Part shown: positions 10,314-18,958 of the stretch, one piece after another
Layout: each line of letters opens with the position of its first letter
Position numbering within the stretch: the first letter of the stretch is position 1
Assembly (NCBI GenBank): GCA_905181815.1
Contig: CAJIZA010000001.1
Location: 558,001 to 622,000 of the forward strand
Source of the DNA: an uncultured Planktomarina sp.
GTDB lineage: Bacteria; Pseudomonadota; Alphaproteobacteria; Rhodobacterales; Rhodobacteraceae
Reading direction: 5' to 3'
DNA: 64,000 bases
Made by a program: the position numbers and the translations under genes
Notes under the pieces: generated by a model
The model's input: the letters and a program-made list of their open reading frames with translations, nothing else
What the model was told of the DNA's origin: nothing
Databases searched by the model: none

Positions 10314-11480
10314 TTACCGCTCCAAAGGTTGCGCGCGCTCCACCAAACGCGCAAAAAATGAGGCCCCAACGGGGGACACCTCATCATTAAAATCAAACGC
10401 CGCGTTGTGCCAGGCAGCCCCCTCGCCCTGCCCTAAAAACAAATAGCAACCCGGCCTTTCCTCCAGAAGGTAGGAAAAATCCTCCGCCCCCATCTCGCGG
10501 GTCCGGTCTGTCTCCAGCAGAGCCACCCCGCAAACTTCTTCGGCCACCTGGCTGGCAAAGGCAGATTGTTCGGGCGAATTGACCGTGGCGGGATAGCCGC
10601 GGGTATAGGTGCATAACACATCTACCCCAAAGGTTGCCGCATGCCCGGCGCAAATTTCGTGCATCCGCCGCTCCACCATATCCTGCACTGAACAGGCAAA
10701 ACTGCGCACCGTACCCCCGACGAAGGCGCTGTCATTGATTACATTGTCGATAGTGCCTGCGTGAATTTGCGTCACGCTCACCACCAAGTCCTCGACCGCA
10801 TTATGATTGCGGCTGACGATGGTTTGAAAGGCCTGGGTGATCGACACAGCAGCCGGAATGGCATCGACTGCCAAATGCGGCATGGCCCCATGTCCGCCCT
10901 GACCGGTGATATGCACTTCAAATGTATCCACCGCAGCCATGATCGGACCTGGCGTTGTGCTCAACTGCCCGGCTGGGGCGCCCGGCTCGCAATGCAGCGC
11001 GTAAACACTTTCTATTGCGAAACGCTCAATAATCCCCTCCTGAACCATAACCTCACCACCACCGCCATTCTCTTCGGCAGGCTGAAAGATTAAAGCCACA
11101 GTACCGACAAAATTACGCGTTTCCGCCAAATAGCGTGCGGCCCCGAGCAACATTGTGGTATGACCATCATGACCACAGGCATGCATCTTTCCCGGAACTT
11201 GACTGGCATAGGCGGCCCCAGTTGCCTCCTCAATTGGCAGCGCGTCCATATCGGCACGCAGACCAATCACCGGGCCGGGTGCACGCCCATGTATCAAAGC
11301 CACCAGCCCCGATTGCGCAATGCCACTGTGAATTTCGGTGATGCCAAAGTCTCTCAAACGCTCCGCCACAAAAGCGGCGGTTTTATGGCAGTCAAACCCA
11401 AGCTCTGGATTTTGATGCAAATGGCGACGCCAGGCTTTCATATCCTCAGCAAATTCAGCGATACGGTTGACGATAGGCAT
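10314..11480 (-). CDS. M20 family amidohydrolase (hippurate hydrolase-like)
   Basis: Zinc-dependent amidohydrolase that cleaves an N-acyl or amide bond, 388 residues. Features of the M20D subfamily are LHQNPELGF near the N-terminus, RADMDALPIEE, the metal motif MHACGHDGHT (about 98-107), and FQPAEENGGGG with the catalytic Glu. The ATG at 11480 is chosen since AAGGAG lies 8 bases upstream; an upstream extension of 58 codons lacks family similarity. It heads a two-gene unit with the agmatinase. The pairing suggests release of ammonia or amines from acylated or guanidino compounds; the exact substrate is unknown. Confidence 0.88.
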   Translation of the reverse strand: MPIVNRIAEFAEDMKAWRRHLHQNPELGFDCHKTAAFVAERLRDFGITEIHSGIAQSGLVALIHGRAPGPVIGLRADMDALPIEEATGAAYASQVPGKMHACGHDGHTTMLLGAARYLAETRNFVGTVALIFQPAEENGGGGEVMVQEGIIERFAIESVYALHCEPGAPAGQLSTTPGPIMAAVDTFEVHITGQGGHGAMPHLAVDAIPAAVSITQAFQTIVSRNHNAVEDLVVSVTQIHAGTIDNVINDSAFVGGTVRSFACSVQDMVERRMHEICAGHAATFGVDVLCTYTRGYPATVNSPEQSAFASQVAEEVCGVALLETDRTREMGAEDFSYLLEERPGCYLFLGQGEGAAWHNAAFDFNDEVSPVGASFFARLVERAQPLER

Positions 11481-11529
11481 AGACTGGCTCCTTATGGGCG
11501 CAGAAAAGCGGAATTGAGGGAGCAAAGCA

Positions 11530-12342
11530 ATGGAGAATAATGATCTGTTACATGCAAAAAAGGGGGGCATTGAACGTTTGCTTTGTATCATGCGCCGCCT
11601 GCGCGATCCTGAAACGGGCTGCCCTTGGGATATTGAGCAAAATTTCAACTCCATTGCCCCCTACACCATTGAAGAGGCCTATGAGGTCGCCGATGCCATT
11701 GCGCGCGGCGATATGGTCGATTTGAAGGGAGAGCTGGGCGATTTGCTGCTGCAAACCGTCTATCATACCGCAATCGGAGAGGAGCAAGGGCTTTTCACCT
11801 TTCACAGTGTCGCTGATGCGATCAGCGATAAAATGGTGGCCCGGCATCCGCATGTGTTTGGCGCTCAATCGCGGAATAAAACCGCAGCCCAGCAAACCAT
11901 TGACTGGGAAACTATCAAGGCCGCAGAGCGCGCGCAGGCCGATCAAACCCACGCTTTAGACGGGGTTGCTCTGGGTTTGCCGGCGTTGACGCGGGCGGTC
12001 AAACTACAAAAGCGCGCGGCGCGGGTGGGCTTTGACTGGCCAGATGTCGAGCAAGTGCTCGATAAGCTGCGCGAGGAAGTTGGTGAGCTGACAGAGGCCA
12101 AGAGCGCCGCGCATCGCCATGAGGAATTTGGTGACTTGTTGTTCGTTATGGCCAATTTGGCCCGGCATATGGACATTGATCCAGAGCAAGCTTTGCGAGA
12201 TGCGAATGGAAAATTTATACGCCGATTCAATTCGGTTGAGATAAAACTTCACCAAGATGGCCGGACACCGTCACAGTCAAACCTCGCCGAAATGGATGCG
12301 CTTTGGGATACGGTTAAACGGGAAGAGAAAATATCTCAGTAA
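11530..12342 (+). CDS. mazG: Nucleoside triphosphate pyrophosphohydrolase MazG
   Basis: Hydrolyses (d)NTPs to monophosphate and pyrophosphate, cleaning the nucleotide pool. The 270-residue protein has the tandem MazG fold: the N-terminal domain with CPWD, IEEAYEV and KGELGDLLLQ, and the C-terminal domain with REEVGELTEA and EEFGDLLF, supplying the acidic magnesium ligands. The length matches full two-domain MazG (263 in Escherichia coli). It is divergent from the M20 gene, with only 49 bases between the starts, so the two promoters must be close or overlap. Confidence 0.95.
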   Translation: MENNDLLHAKKGGIERLLCIMRRLRDPETGCPWDIEQNFNSIAPYTIEEAYEVADAIARGDMVDLKGELGDLLLQTVYHTAIGEEQGLFTFHSVADAISDKMVARHPHVFGAQSRNKTAAQQTIDWETIKAAERAQADQTHALDGVALGLPALTRAVKLQKRAARVGFDWPDVEQVLDKLREEVGELTEAKSAAHRHEEFGDLLFVMANLARHMDIDPEQALRDANGKFIRRFNSVEIKLHQDGRTPSQSNLAEMDALWDTVKREEKISQ

Positions 12343-12403
12343 AACAATCGGGTATTGATCCGACAAAAAGATTTGGATACAGTCTGCCTATCACTTCCAG
12401 AGA

Positions 12404-12629
12404 TATTCTTCCCTATTTGCGCCCAATCGGGCCAAGGCTGTGACCTTGATGACCTATCTTGACTCCCCTGCCACACAAGATGATTTACGCATCTGACAAT
12501 TACGAATACCCGATTGCGCCTGGCACCCGGGCCGACTCTATGGTGCAAAGCTGGGGTAGCTTTGAGGCCAACCCGGTCAACCTCAACACCATCGCCAAAC
12601 TTCGCTCAGGGGCGTTGCGCCTCACCTAA
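12404..12629 (+). pseudogene. Remnant of an Fe(3+)-type ABC transporter substrate-binding protein (C-terminal end)
   Basis: Only the last ~75 codons of a periplasmic iron-binding protein (FbpA/FutA/AfuA type) can be read. Frame one gives FAPNRAKAVTLMTYLDSPATQ, then a stop at 12494. Frame two, entered near 12476-12484, gives IYASDNYEYPIAP, then VQSWGSFEANPVNLNTIAK and a stop at 12627. Both parts match successive segments of the family C-terminus (APNRANA.KL.EFL...AQ, then YEYP...W G.F), so one frameshift separates them. The rest of the gene and its permease and ATPase partners are absent. It lies between mazG and a cyclophilin gene. The 5' limit is approximate. Confidence 0.7.
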
Positions 12630-12654
12630 TTGGCTGATTTTAAAGGCAGCCATG

Positions 12655-12687
12655 AAAAAAGGCGCGGAAGATTTGCAGCGCGCCTTT
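12655..12687 (-). terminator. Rho-independent terminator of the exported cyclophilin gene
   Basis: Perfect 9-base arms (12658-12666 and 12679-12687, AAAGGCGCG/CGCGCCTTT) flank a 12-base loop. Read on the minus strand the stem is followed by a run of T, and it lies 39 bases after the stop codon of the minus-strand gene at 12726-13274. Confidence 0.65.
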
Positions 12688-12725
12688 CGCCTTTTATGGC
12701 CGAGATATCTGAAACTGTCCCGGGT

Positions 12726-13274
12726 TTAATCCACCGCAATCACACGCTGCATCACATCGGGCTGGCCGCTGATCGCACCTGATTGTGGATGCCCGCGCTT
12801 CAGCGCATCCACCAAAGCCATCCCCGCGGTCACACGGCCGACAACCGTATATTGCCTATTAAGGAAATAGCCAGGTTCAAACATGATGAAAAACTGGCTA
12901 TTGGCGCTGTCAGGGCTCTGCGAACGGGCCATGCCCACCACACCGCGGTCAAAGGCCACGTCGGAAAACTCGGCTGGGATATCGCCCAAGTCTGACCCGC
13001 CCATGCCGGCGCGCGACATATCCTCAGGATTTTTGCCAAAGCGTACATCGCCAGTCTGCGCCATAAAGCCCTCAATGACCCGGTGAAATACCACTCCATT
13101 ATAAGCGCCCTGCTCTGCAAGTGCCAAGATCTGCGCGGCATGTAACGGCGCCACATCCTCGAGCAGATCAATTTGAACCGTGCCGCTCACAGTCTCGCCA
13201 ACGACCTCAATCTCAAGACCACCGGCCAAAGCAGGCCCGGCGATAATTGCAAGAAGAGCGGCGAGCCTACGCAT
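12726..13274 (-). CDS. Peptidylprolyl isomerase, cyclophilin type, exported
   Basis: Cis-trans prolyl isomerase expected in the periplasm. The 182-residue protein begins with a signal peptide ([17 protein letters not shown], cleavage before GGLEIEV). The cyclophilin core includes [16 protein letters not shown], with the catalytic Arg and Phe, and [10 protein letters not shown]. The gene overlaps the 3' end of the cytoplasmic cyclophilin gene by 8 bases, so both come from one message. This exported/cytosolic pair resembles the PpiA/PpiB division of labour, here in tandem. Confidence 0.92.
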   Translation of the reverse strand: MRRLAALLAIIAGPALAGGLEIEVVGETVSGTVQIDLLEDVAPLHAAQILALAEQGAYNGVVFHRVIEGFMAQTGDVRFGKNPEDMSRAGMGGSDLGDIPAEFSDVAFDRGVVGMARSQSPDSANSQFFIMFEPGYFLNRQYTVVGRVTAGMALVDALKRGHPQSGAISGQPDVMQRVIAVD

Positions 13275-13779
13275 CCGCTGCCACCTTCATGGAAATCATA
13301 CGATCGGGATTCGGCGCTGGCTCACCGTGGGTGATGGCATCCACATGCTCCATGCCAGATGTGACGCGACCATAGACGGTGTACTGACCATTGAGAAAGT
13401 GATTGTCGGAAAAGTTGATGAAAAACTGGCTATTGGCCGAATCTGGGTTTTGTGACCGGGCCGCGCCGATGGTGCCACGGTCATGGGGCAGTTTGGAAAA
13501 TTCAGCCCGTAGGTTCGGCAGCTTTGACCCGCCGGTGCCGGCCGCGCGCAAATTGAAGTTATCTTCCATATTGCCATGCTCCACATCGCCAGTCTGCGCC
13601 ATAAAGCCATCAATCACGCGGTGAAACGCCACGTTATCGTATTGCCCGCTCCGCACTAAATCTTTCATCCGCGCGCAGTGCAAAGGCGCAACATCTGGCA
13701 AAAGTTCGATGGTGACAGTCCCATCTTTCAATTCCATCAAGATTGTATTTTCGAGGTCTTTGTTTTCCGTATCGGCCAT
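13267..13779 (-). CDS. ppiB: Peptidylprolyl isomerase, cyclophilin type, cytoplasmic
   Basis: Cytoplasmic prolyl isomerase of 170 residues without a signal peptide. The core shows [32 protein letters not shown] and [10 protein letters not shown], the cyclophilin active-site segments. An N-terminal acidic stretch ([11 protein letters not shown]) precedes the first strand. It is the first gene of the two-gene cyclophilin unit. It is divergent from pgk; the 120 bases between them should contain both promoters. Confidence 0.94.
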   Translation of the reverse strand: MADTENKDLENTILMELKDGTVTIELLPDVAPLHCARMKDLVRSGQYDNVAFHRVIDGFMAQTGDVEHGNMEDNFNLRAAGTGGSKLPNLRAEFSKLPHDRGTIGAARSQNPDSANSQFFINFSDNHFLNGQYTVYGRVTSGMEHVDAITHGEPAPNPDRMISMKVAADA

Positions 13780-13899
13780 TGGGGCACTCCTTTTGATTTG
13801 CTCGGCAACCTAATGAAAATTCCAGCAAAGGAAAAGGCCCAACCAGTTGACCTTGGCCCGATATCGGGTGTTAACAGAGCAACATTTAGGGAGACGGAC

Positions 13900-15078
13900 A
13901 TGAGCTGGAAAACTTTGGATCATATGCACCTCTCGGGCAAGCGTGTGCTCACCCGTGTTGACATTAATGTGCCAGTGGAAAATGGCCGTGTCACCGACAC
14001 CACGCGGATTGATCGGATCGTGCCTACGGTGCAGCACATTTTGGAGTCCAGCGGTACGCCCATCCTGATTGCCCATTTTGGGCGCCCAAAGGGGCAGGTC
14101 GTGGATGCACTCTCTTTGAAAGTCACCGTGCCAGCCCTTGAGGCGGCCCTCGGGGTTCCGGTAAAATTCACCAGCCTGGATAACGCCCGCGAGACCGTCA
14201 CCTTTGCCAAAAACCAAGTGGTTTTGATCGAAAACATTCGATTCGAACCCGGCGAAGAACGCAATGATCCGCAATTGGCCCAACGTTTGGCGGATCTAGG
14301 CGACATTTATTGTAATGATGCCTTTTCCGCAGCCCATCGCGCCCATGCGTCAACCGAAGCGCTCGCCCAGTTGCGGCCAGCCTGTGCCGGAAGGTTAATG
14401 GCCGAAGAGCTCACAGCGCTTGAGGCGGCATTAGGCAAGCCCGAGCGCCCCGTGGTGGCGGTCGTTGGCGGAGCCAAGGTCTCCTCGAAATTGGATCTCT
14501 TGAGCAATTTGGTAGGGCAAGTGGATCACCTGGTCATCGGTGGCGGCATGGCCAATACATTTCTCGCCGCGCAGGGGCATGCAGTAGGCAAAAGCCTCTG
14601 TGAACATGCCCTAGCCGACAAGGCACAGCGCATTTTGCAACAGGCGCAAGCCACTGGCTGTGAGATTATTCTGCCGTCTGACATCGTCGTAGTGCGCGAA
14701 TTTGCCGCCCATGCGCCCCATGAAACCGTTGCCGCAGAGGCCTGCCCCGATGACGCGATGATCCTAGATGCCGGGCCTGAAACCGTCGCGCGTATTGGCG
14801 CATGTTTGGCCCGTGCCCGCACTTTGATTTGGAACGGACCACTCGGCGCTTTTGAGATACAGCCCTTTGACCGGGCAACCAATGCCGCAGCACAATCGGC
14901 CGCAACCCTGACCAAAATGGGCAAGCTGATTTCTGTCGCAGGAGGCGGCGATACGGTGGCCGCGCTAAATCAAGCCGGCGCGGCCGATGGCTTTAGCTAT
15001 ATCTCCACCGCAGGCGGCGCGTTTTTGGAATGGATGGAGGGCAAAGATTTGCCGGGCGTGGCCGCGCTTGCCACATAA
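13900..15078 (+). CDS. pgk: Phosphoglycerate kinase
   Basis: Glycolytic enzyme interconverting 1,3-bisphosphoglycerate plus ADP and 3-phosphoglycerate plus ATP. The 392-residue product has the N-terminal [15 protein letters not shown] motif, HFGRPKG, the hinge GGAKVSSK segment and the nucleotide-loop GGGDTVAA, giving a complete enzyme. I chose the ATG at 13900 ([11 protein letters not shown]) with GGGAG close upstream. An extension to 13678 would run through the divergent cyclophilin gene and lacks family similarity. A class I aldolase gene follows 109 bases later. Confidence 0.97.
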   Translation: MSWKTLDHMHLSGKRVLTRVDINVPVENGRVTDTTRIDRIVPTVQHILESSGTPILIAHFGRPKGQVVDALSLKVTVPALEAALGVPVKFTSLDNARETVTFAKNQVVLIENIRFEPGEERNDPQLAQRLADLGDIYCNDAFSAAHRAHASTEALAQLRPACAGRLMAEELTALEAALGKPERPVVAVVGGAKVSSKLDLLSNLVGQVDHLVIGGGMANTFLAAQGHAVGKSLCEHALADKAQRILQQAQATGCEIILPSDIVVVREFAAHAPHETVAAEACPDDAMILDAGPETVARIGACLARARTLIWNGPLGAFEIQPFDRATNAAAQSAATLTKMGKLISVAGGGDTVAALNQAGAADGFSYISTAGGAFLEWMEGKDLPGVAALAT

Positions 15079-15187
15079 AATCGTTAAGCGCGCCCTAATT
15101 TCAAACCGTTAGCGCCACCAATATTGAAGCTTTGCGCCAAGCCGCCTAAACCCCTTCTATGGGTTCAACTTTGAGTGGGTAGGCAGA

Positions 15188-16081
15188 ATGTCATATCAAG
15201 ATCAACGAGACTTAATTCACGCCAGTCAAGGCTTTGTTGCCGCCTTGGATCAAAGCGGCGGGTCCACTGCCAAAGCTCTGGCCGCCTATGGCGTTGATTC
15301 TGAGGCCTTCTCCTCTGATGCCGAAATGTTTGACATGATCCACGCGATGCGCAGCCGCATTGTGCAGTCTCCTGACTTCACAGGTGCCAAAGTGTTAGGC
15401 GCGATTCTCTTTGAAGACACTATGGATCGGGAATTTGGTGGGCAACCGGCGCCGCAATATTTGTGGCAACAACGGGGCGTTGTGCCGTTTTTGAAGGTTG
15501 ACAAGGGCTTGCAAGACACCGCCGAAGACGTGCAATTGCTCAAACCCATGCCGGATCTCGACGCGCTTTTGCGGCGTGCCGCAGCATTGGGCGTTTTTGG
15601 AACCAAGATGCGCTCCGTTATTCATGGCGCCAACCCCACAGGCATCACGAAAATTGTCGCACAGCAATTTGAGATTGGCGCGCAGATCATTGCTCAGGGT
15701 CTTATTCCCATCCTGGAGCCAGAAATTTCGATCACGATTTCGAATAAGGCGGAGGCTGAAAATTTGCTGCGTGATACAATCTTAACCCATCTCGACGCCT
15801 TGCCCGCCGATCAAACAGTTATGCTCAAGGTAACCCTGCCCGAAACCGCTAACCTCTATAGCCGGCTGTCGCAGCACCAACGCGTTCTGTCGGTTGTGGC
15901 GCTCTCAGGCGGCTATAGCCGGGCAGAGGCCAATGCACGCCTCTCCCAAAACAGCAAGATGATTGCCAGCTTCTCCCGCGCCCTCACCGAAGGGCTATCC
16001 GCACAGCAATCAGATGCTGAGTTTGATCAAACCTTGGCTCAAACCATCGACGAAATCTACCGCGCCTCTATCGTCGGGTAA
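15188..16081 (+). CDS. Fructose-bisphosphate aldolase, class I
   Basis: Schiff-base aldolase that splits fructose 1,6-bisphosphate to two triose phosphates. The 297-residue protein has AALDQSGGST near the N-terminus, KVLGAILFEDTMDR, FLKVDKG and VALSGGYSR, close to the compact bacterial class I enzyme of the Staphylococcus Fda type and unlike the metal-dependent class II enzyme. The length fits (about 296). It lies in the same direction as pgk, so the two central glycolytic/gluconeogenic genes are adjacent. The start is ATG at 15188. Confidence 0.93.
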   Translation: MSYQDQRDLIHASQGFVAALDQSGGSTAKALAAYGVDSEAFSSDAEMFDMIHAMRSRIVQSPDFTGAKVLGAILFEDTMDREFGGQPAPQYLWQQRGVVPFLKVDKGLQDTAEDVQLLKPMPDLDALLRRAAALGVFGTKMRSVIHGANPTGITKIVAQQFEIGAQIIAQGLIPILEPEISITISNKAEAENLLRDTILTHLDALPADQTVMLKVTLPETANLYSRLSQHQRVLSVVALSGGYSRAEANARLSQNSKMIASFSRALTEGLSAQQSDAEFDQTLAQTIDEIYRASIVG

Positions 16082-16170
16082 AATCTAAAAGAAAAACGAA
16101 TCAGGGGATTCACAAGGGACTCCTGGCGTGTCATACTACTTAAAAGCCCGTCAGAGGCATAAGGCAGTAA

Positions 16171-16470
16171 ATGAGACAGCGCAGCATCCCTCCAATTGGT
16201 CCTCTGGCCGTGACATTTGTGTCGCTGACTTTGGCCTTTTATTTCCTATTTTCTGCCATTCAAGGAGATTATGGCATTTTGCGTCGGGCGGCGTACCAAG
16301 CAGAAGCCGATGGGTTGCAGCGCCAATTGAGCACACTTCAAAGTTCAATTTCCCAGCTGGAAAACAAAACCCTGCGCCTGTCCGATCACTATTTAGATCT
16401 TGATCTGTTAGACCAACAGGCGCGTGACGTTCTGGGATTCATCCGTCCAGATGAAATCGCCATTCAATAA
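16171..16470 (+). CDS. FtsB/DivIC-like septum formation initiator
   Basis: Small bitopic membrane protein of 99 residues, expected in the FtsQLB division subcomplex. A short cytoplasmic N-terminus is followed by one membrane segment (PLAVTFVSLTLAFYFLFSAI), then a coiled coil (LQRQLSTLQSSISQLENKTL), the FtsB layout. The C-terminal LDQQARDVLGFIRPDEI resembles the ...iEe.AR..LGmv..gE motif of the family. It sits between the class I aldolase and pdhA, a location seen in related alphaproteobacteria where an ftsB-like gene precedes the pdh operon. Confidence 0.85.
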   Translation: MRQRSIPPIGPLAVTFVSLTLAFYFLFSAIQGDYGILRRAAYQAEADGLQRQLSTLQSSISQLENKTLRLSDHYLDLDLLDQQARDVLGFIRPDEIAIQ

Positions 16471-16550
16471 ATCAATCTAAATAACTATATTTAAGCCATA
16501 AAAAGGCACACAAAATAAATTGTTCACATTTGCAATCAACTTGTGATAAG

Positions 16551-16574
16551 AAATAGTTTAACGCTAAACTATTT
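16551..16574. promoter_or_regulatory. Perfect inverted repeat in the pdhA leader
   Basis: AAATAGTTTA (16551-16560) and TAAACTATTT (16565-16574) are exact 10-base complements with a 4-base centre. The repeat ends 13 bases before the pdhA start, next to its GAGG ribosome site. A -35-like TTGTGA (from 16541) with a TAAACT -10-like box (from 16565) would place the repeat over a promoter. It is AT-rich, so it is more likely a protein-binding operator than a terminator. The regulator is unknown. Confidence 0.5.
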
Positions 16575-16587
16575 TTACGAGGTCCCG

Positions 16588-17586
16588 ATGGTGGCTAAAA
16601 GAGCAAGCAAAGCAAATATCGCAAAAGACAATTTGCTGCATTACTACCGCGAGATGTTGCTGATCCGGCGATTTGAAGAAAAAGCGGGCCAACTGTATGG
16701 CATGGGTTTGATTGGTGGCTTTTGTCATCTCTACATCGGTCAGGAAGCCGTTGTGGTTGGACTCGAAGCGGCAGCAGAAAAGGGCGATAAACGCGTTACG
16801 TCCTACCGCGATCACGGCCATATGCTGGCCTGTGGCATGGAAGCCAACGGCGTTATGGCTGAGCTGACCGGTCGCAGCGGCGGTTACTCCAAAGGCAAAG
16901 GCGGCTCGATGCATATGTTCTCGAAAGAGAAACATTTCTACGGTGGTCACGGCATTGTTGGAGCGCAGGTGCCCATCGGTGCCGGTCTCGCATTTGCTGA
17001 CAAATATCTCGGCAATGGCCGGGTGACATTTGCCTATTTTGGCGATGGCGCGGCCAACCAAGGCCAAGTCTATGAAACATTCAATATGGCGGCCCTTTGG
17101 GATCTTCCAGTAGTTTTTGTAATTGAAAACAATCAGTACGCTATGGGCACGTCGCAGCAACGCTCCACGTCATCCGCAGAAATTTACGAGCGCGGCCGCG
17201 CCTTTGGCATTCCGGGCGAAGCGGTTGATGGCATGGATGTTTTGGCGGTAAAAGCCGCTGGCGAGACCGCCGTTGCTCATTGCCGCTCGGGCAACGGCCC
17301 CTACATCCTTGAGATCAAAACCTACCGCTATCGTGGCCACTCTATGTCCGATCCCGCCAAATACAGAACCCGCGAAGAGGTGCAGAAAATTCGTGAGGAA
17401 AAAGATGCAATCGAACATGTACGCGATCTGCTCCTGACCGGCAAACATTGTACTGAAGAGGATTTGAAGGCGATCGATAAGGACATCAAAGCCGTGGTCA
17501 ACGAAAGTGCGGAATTTGCAAAACAGAGCCCAGAGCCGGCATTGGACGAACTTTGGACAGATATTTACGCACAGGCGGAGGCTTAA
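16588..17586 (+). CDS. pdhA: Pyruvate dehydrogenase E1 component, alpha subunit
   Basis: Thiamine-diphosphate subunit of the pyruvate dehydrogenase complex; it forms an alpha2beta2 E1 with PdhB and decarboxylates pyruvate. The 332-residue protein shows the TPP motif beginning FGDGAANQGQ and ending ENNQYAMGTS, and the conserved YRGHSMSDPAKYR loop. I chose the ATG at 16588 (MVAKRASKAN), preceded by ACGAGGT, over an earlier in-frame start that would run through the inverted repeat. pdhB follows after 3 bases. Confidence 0.96.
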   Translation: MVAKRASKANIAKDNLLHYYREMLLIRRFEEKAGQLYGMGLIGGFCHLYIGQEAVVVGLEAAAEKGDKRVTSYRDHGHMLACGMEANGVMAELTGRSGGYSKGKGGSMHMFSKEKHFYGGHGIVGAQVPIGAGLAFADKYLGNGRVTFAYFGDGAANQGQVYETFNMAALWDLPVVFVIENNQYAMGTSQQRSTSSAEIYERGRAFGIPGEAVDGMDVLAVKAAGETAVAHCRSGNGPYILEIKTYRYRGHSMSDPAKYRTREEVQKIREEKDAIEHVRDLLLTGKHCTEEDLKAIDKDIKAVVNESAEFAKQSPEPALDELWTDIYAQAEA

Positions 17587-17589
17587 CCC

Positions 17590-18948
17590 ATGGCAATTGA
17601 AATTTTGATGCCCGCACTGTCTCCCACCATGGAAGCAGGTACCTTGGCCAAATGGCTGGTCGCCGAAGGTGATAAAGTCAATTCAGGCGATATCCTGGCT
17701 GAAATTGAAACCGACAAAGCCACAATGGAATTCGAAGCGGTCGATGAGGGGATAATTGGCAAACTGTTAATCGCAGAAGGAACGGCCAATGTTGCCGTCA
17801 ACTCTGCCATTGCCGTTTTGCTTGACGAGGGCGAGAGCCTGTCCTACGCTGCCTCCCCTGCCCCAGTGGCCAGCGCTGCTGCGCAAACGGCCTCAGAGCC
17901 CACCACAGCTGCGCAAGCTCCTATTACCGTGCAGGTCGTCGAACATGATTTGCCTGTCGGCACGGCATTTAAAAGCCTCACCGTGCGTGAGGCCATTCGC
18001 GAAGCCATGTCCGAAGAGATGCGCTCTGATGAAACGGTCTATCTCATGGGTGAAGAGGTGGCCGAATATCAAGGCGCTTATAAAATTTCGCAAGGTATGC
18101 TCGATGAGTTTGGCCCTAAACGGGTGATTGATACGCCAATTACCGAGCATGGGTTTGCCGGCATTGCTGTTGGTGCCGCCTTTGGCGGGCTGAAACCTGT
18201 TGTTGAATTCATGACGTTCAACTTTGCCATGCAGGCAATGGATCATATCATCAACTCTGCAGCCAAGACCCTTTATATGTCCGGTGGTCAAATGGGCGCG
18301 CCGATGGTGTTTCGCGGCCCCAACGGCGCAGCGGCCCGCGTCGGAGCGCAGCACAGCCAAGACTACGCGGCCTGGTATGCCCATGTTCCCGGGCTTAAAG
18401 TCGTGATGCCATATTCGGCAGATGACGCCAAAGGCCTTCTCAAATCAGCCATCCGTGACCCAAACCCAGTTATCTTTTTGGAGAATGAAATTCTCTACGG
18501 TCAGAGCTTCCAAGTCCCAGACTTGCCCGATTACACCGTGCCTCTTGGCAAGGCACGCATCTGGCGCGAAGGCAATGACATCACATTGGTCAGCTTCGGC
18601 ATCGGTATGAAATATGCGCTGGAAACCGCAGATCAACTGGCCGAGATGGGCGTCAGTGCTGAAGTCATCGACCTGCGCTGTTTGCGGCCCTTGGACACCG
18701 ACACGGTCGTTAATTCTGTGAAAAAGACCAACCGCTGCGTCACAATCGAAGAGGGATTCCCAGTCTGCTCTATCGGCAGCCATATCTCCTCAGTTCTGAT
18801 GCACGAGGCTTTTGATTATCTCGACGGCCCCGTTATAACTTGCACAGGCAAAGACGTTCCCATGCCCTATGCGGCCAATCTTGAGAAACTTGCCCTGGTC
18901 ACCACTGCTGAAGTGATGACGGCGGCCAAATCTGTCCTCTACCGTTAA
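17590..18948 (+). CDS. pdhB: Pyruvate dehydrogenase E1 component, beta subunit with N-terminal lipoyl domain
   Basis: Second E1 subunit. Residues 1-80 form a lipoyl domain with the modification site in ETDKATMEF (Lys43), residues 81-130 are an Ala/Pro-rich linker, and the E1-beta catalytic part follows ([15 protein letters not shown] onward, 452 residues in all). An E1-beta with its own lipoyl domain is known from alphaproteobacteria such as Sinorhizobium and Zymomonas. The lipoyl segment is very like that of pdhC just downstream, consistent with duplication. It lies in the pdhABC operon. Confidence 0.96.
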   Translation: MAIEILMPALSPTMEAGTLAKWLVAEGDKVNSGDILAEIETDKATMEFEAVDEGIIGKLLIAEGTANVAVNSAIAVLLDEGESLSYAASPAPVASAAAQTASEPTTAAQAPITVQVVEHDLPVGTAFKSLTVREAIREAMSEEMRSDETVYLMGEEVAEYQGAYKISQGMLDEFGPKRVIDTPITEHGFAGIAVGAAFGGLKPVVEFMTFNFAMQAMDHIINSAAKTLYMSGGQMGAPMVFRGPNGAAARVGAQHSQDYAAWYAHVPGLKVVMPYSADDAKGLLKSAIRDPNPVIFLENEILYGQSFQVPDLPDYTVPLGKARIWREGNDITLVSFGIGMKYALETADQLAEMGVSAEVIDLRCLRPLDTDTVVNSVKKTNRCVTIEEGFPVCSIGSHISSVLMHEAFDYLDGPVITCTGKDVPMPYAANLEKLALVTTAEVMTAAKSVLYR

Positions 18949-18958
18949 GGAGCGCCAC

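Noticed and set aside
16551..16587. pdhA-leader palindrome as an intrinsic terminator or attenuator
   Set aside because: The stem has no GC-rich core and lies next to the ribosome site of an essential gene; an operator is more likely.
16564..17160. Long open frame on the minus strand opposite pdhA
   Set aside because: It is the antisense shadow of a clear pdhA; no family similarity and no ribosome site.
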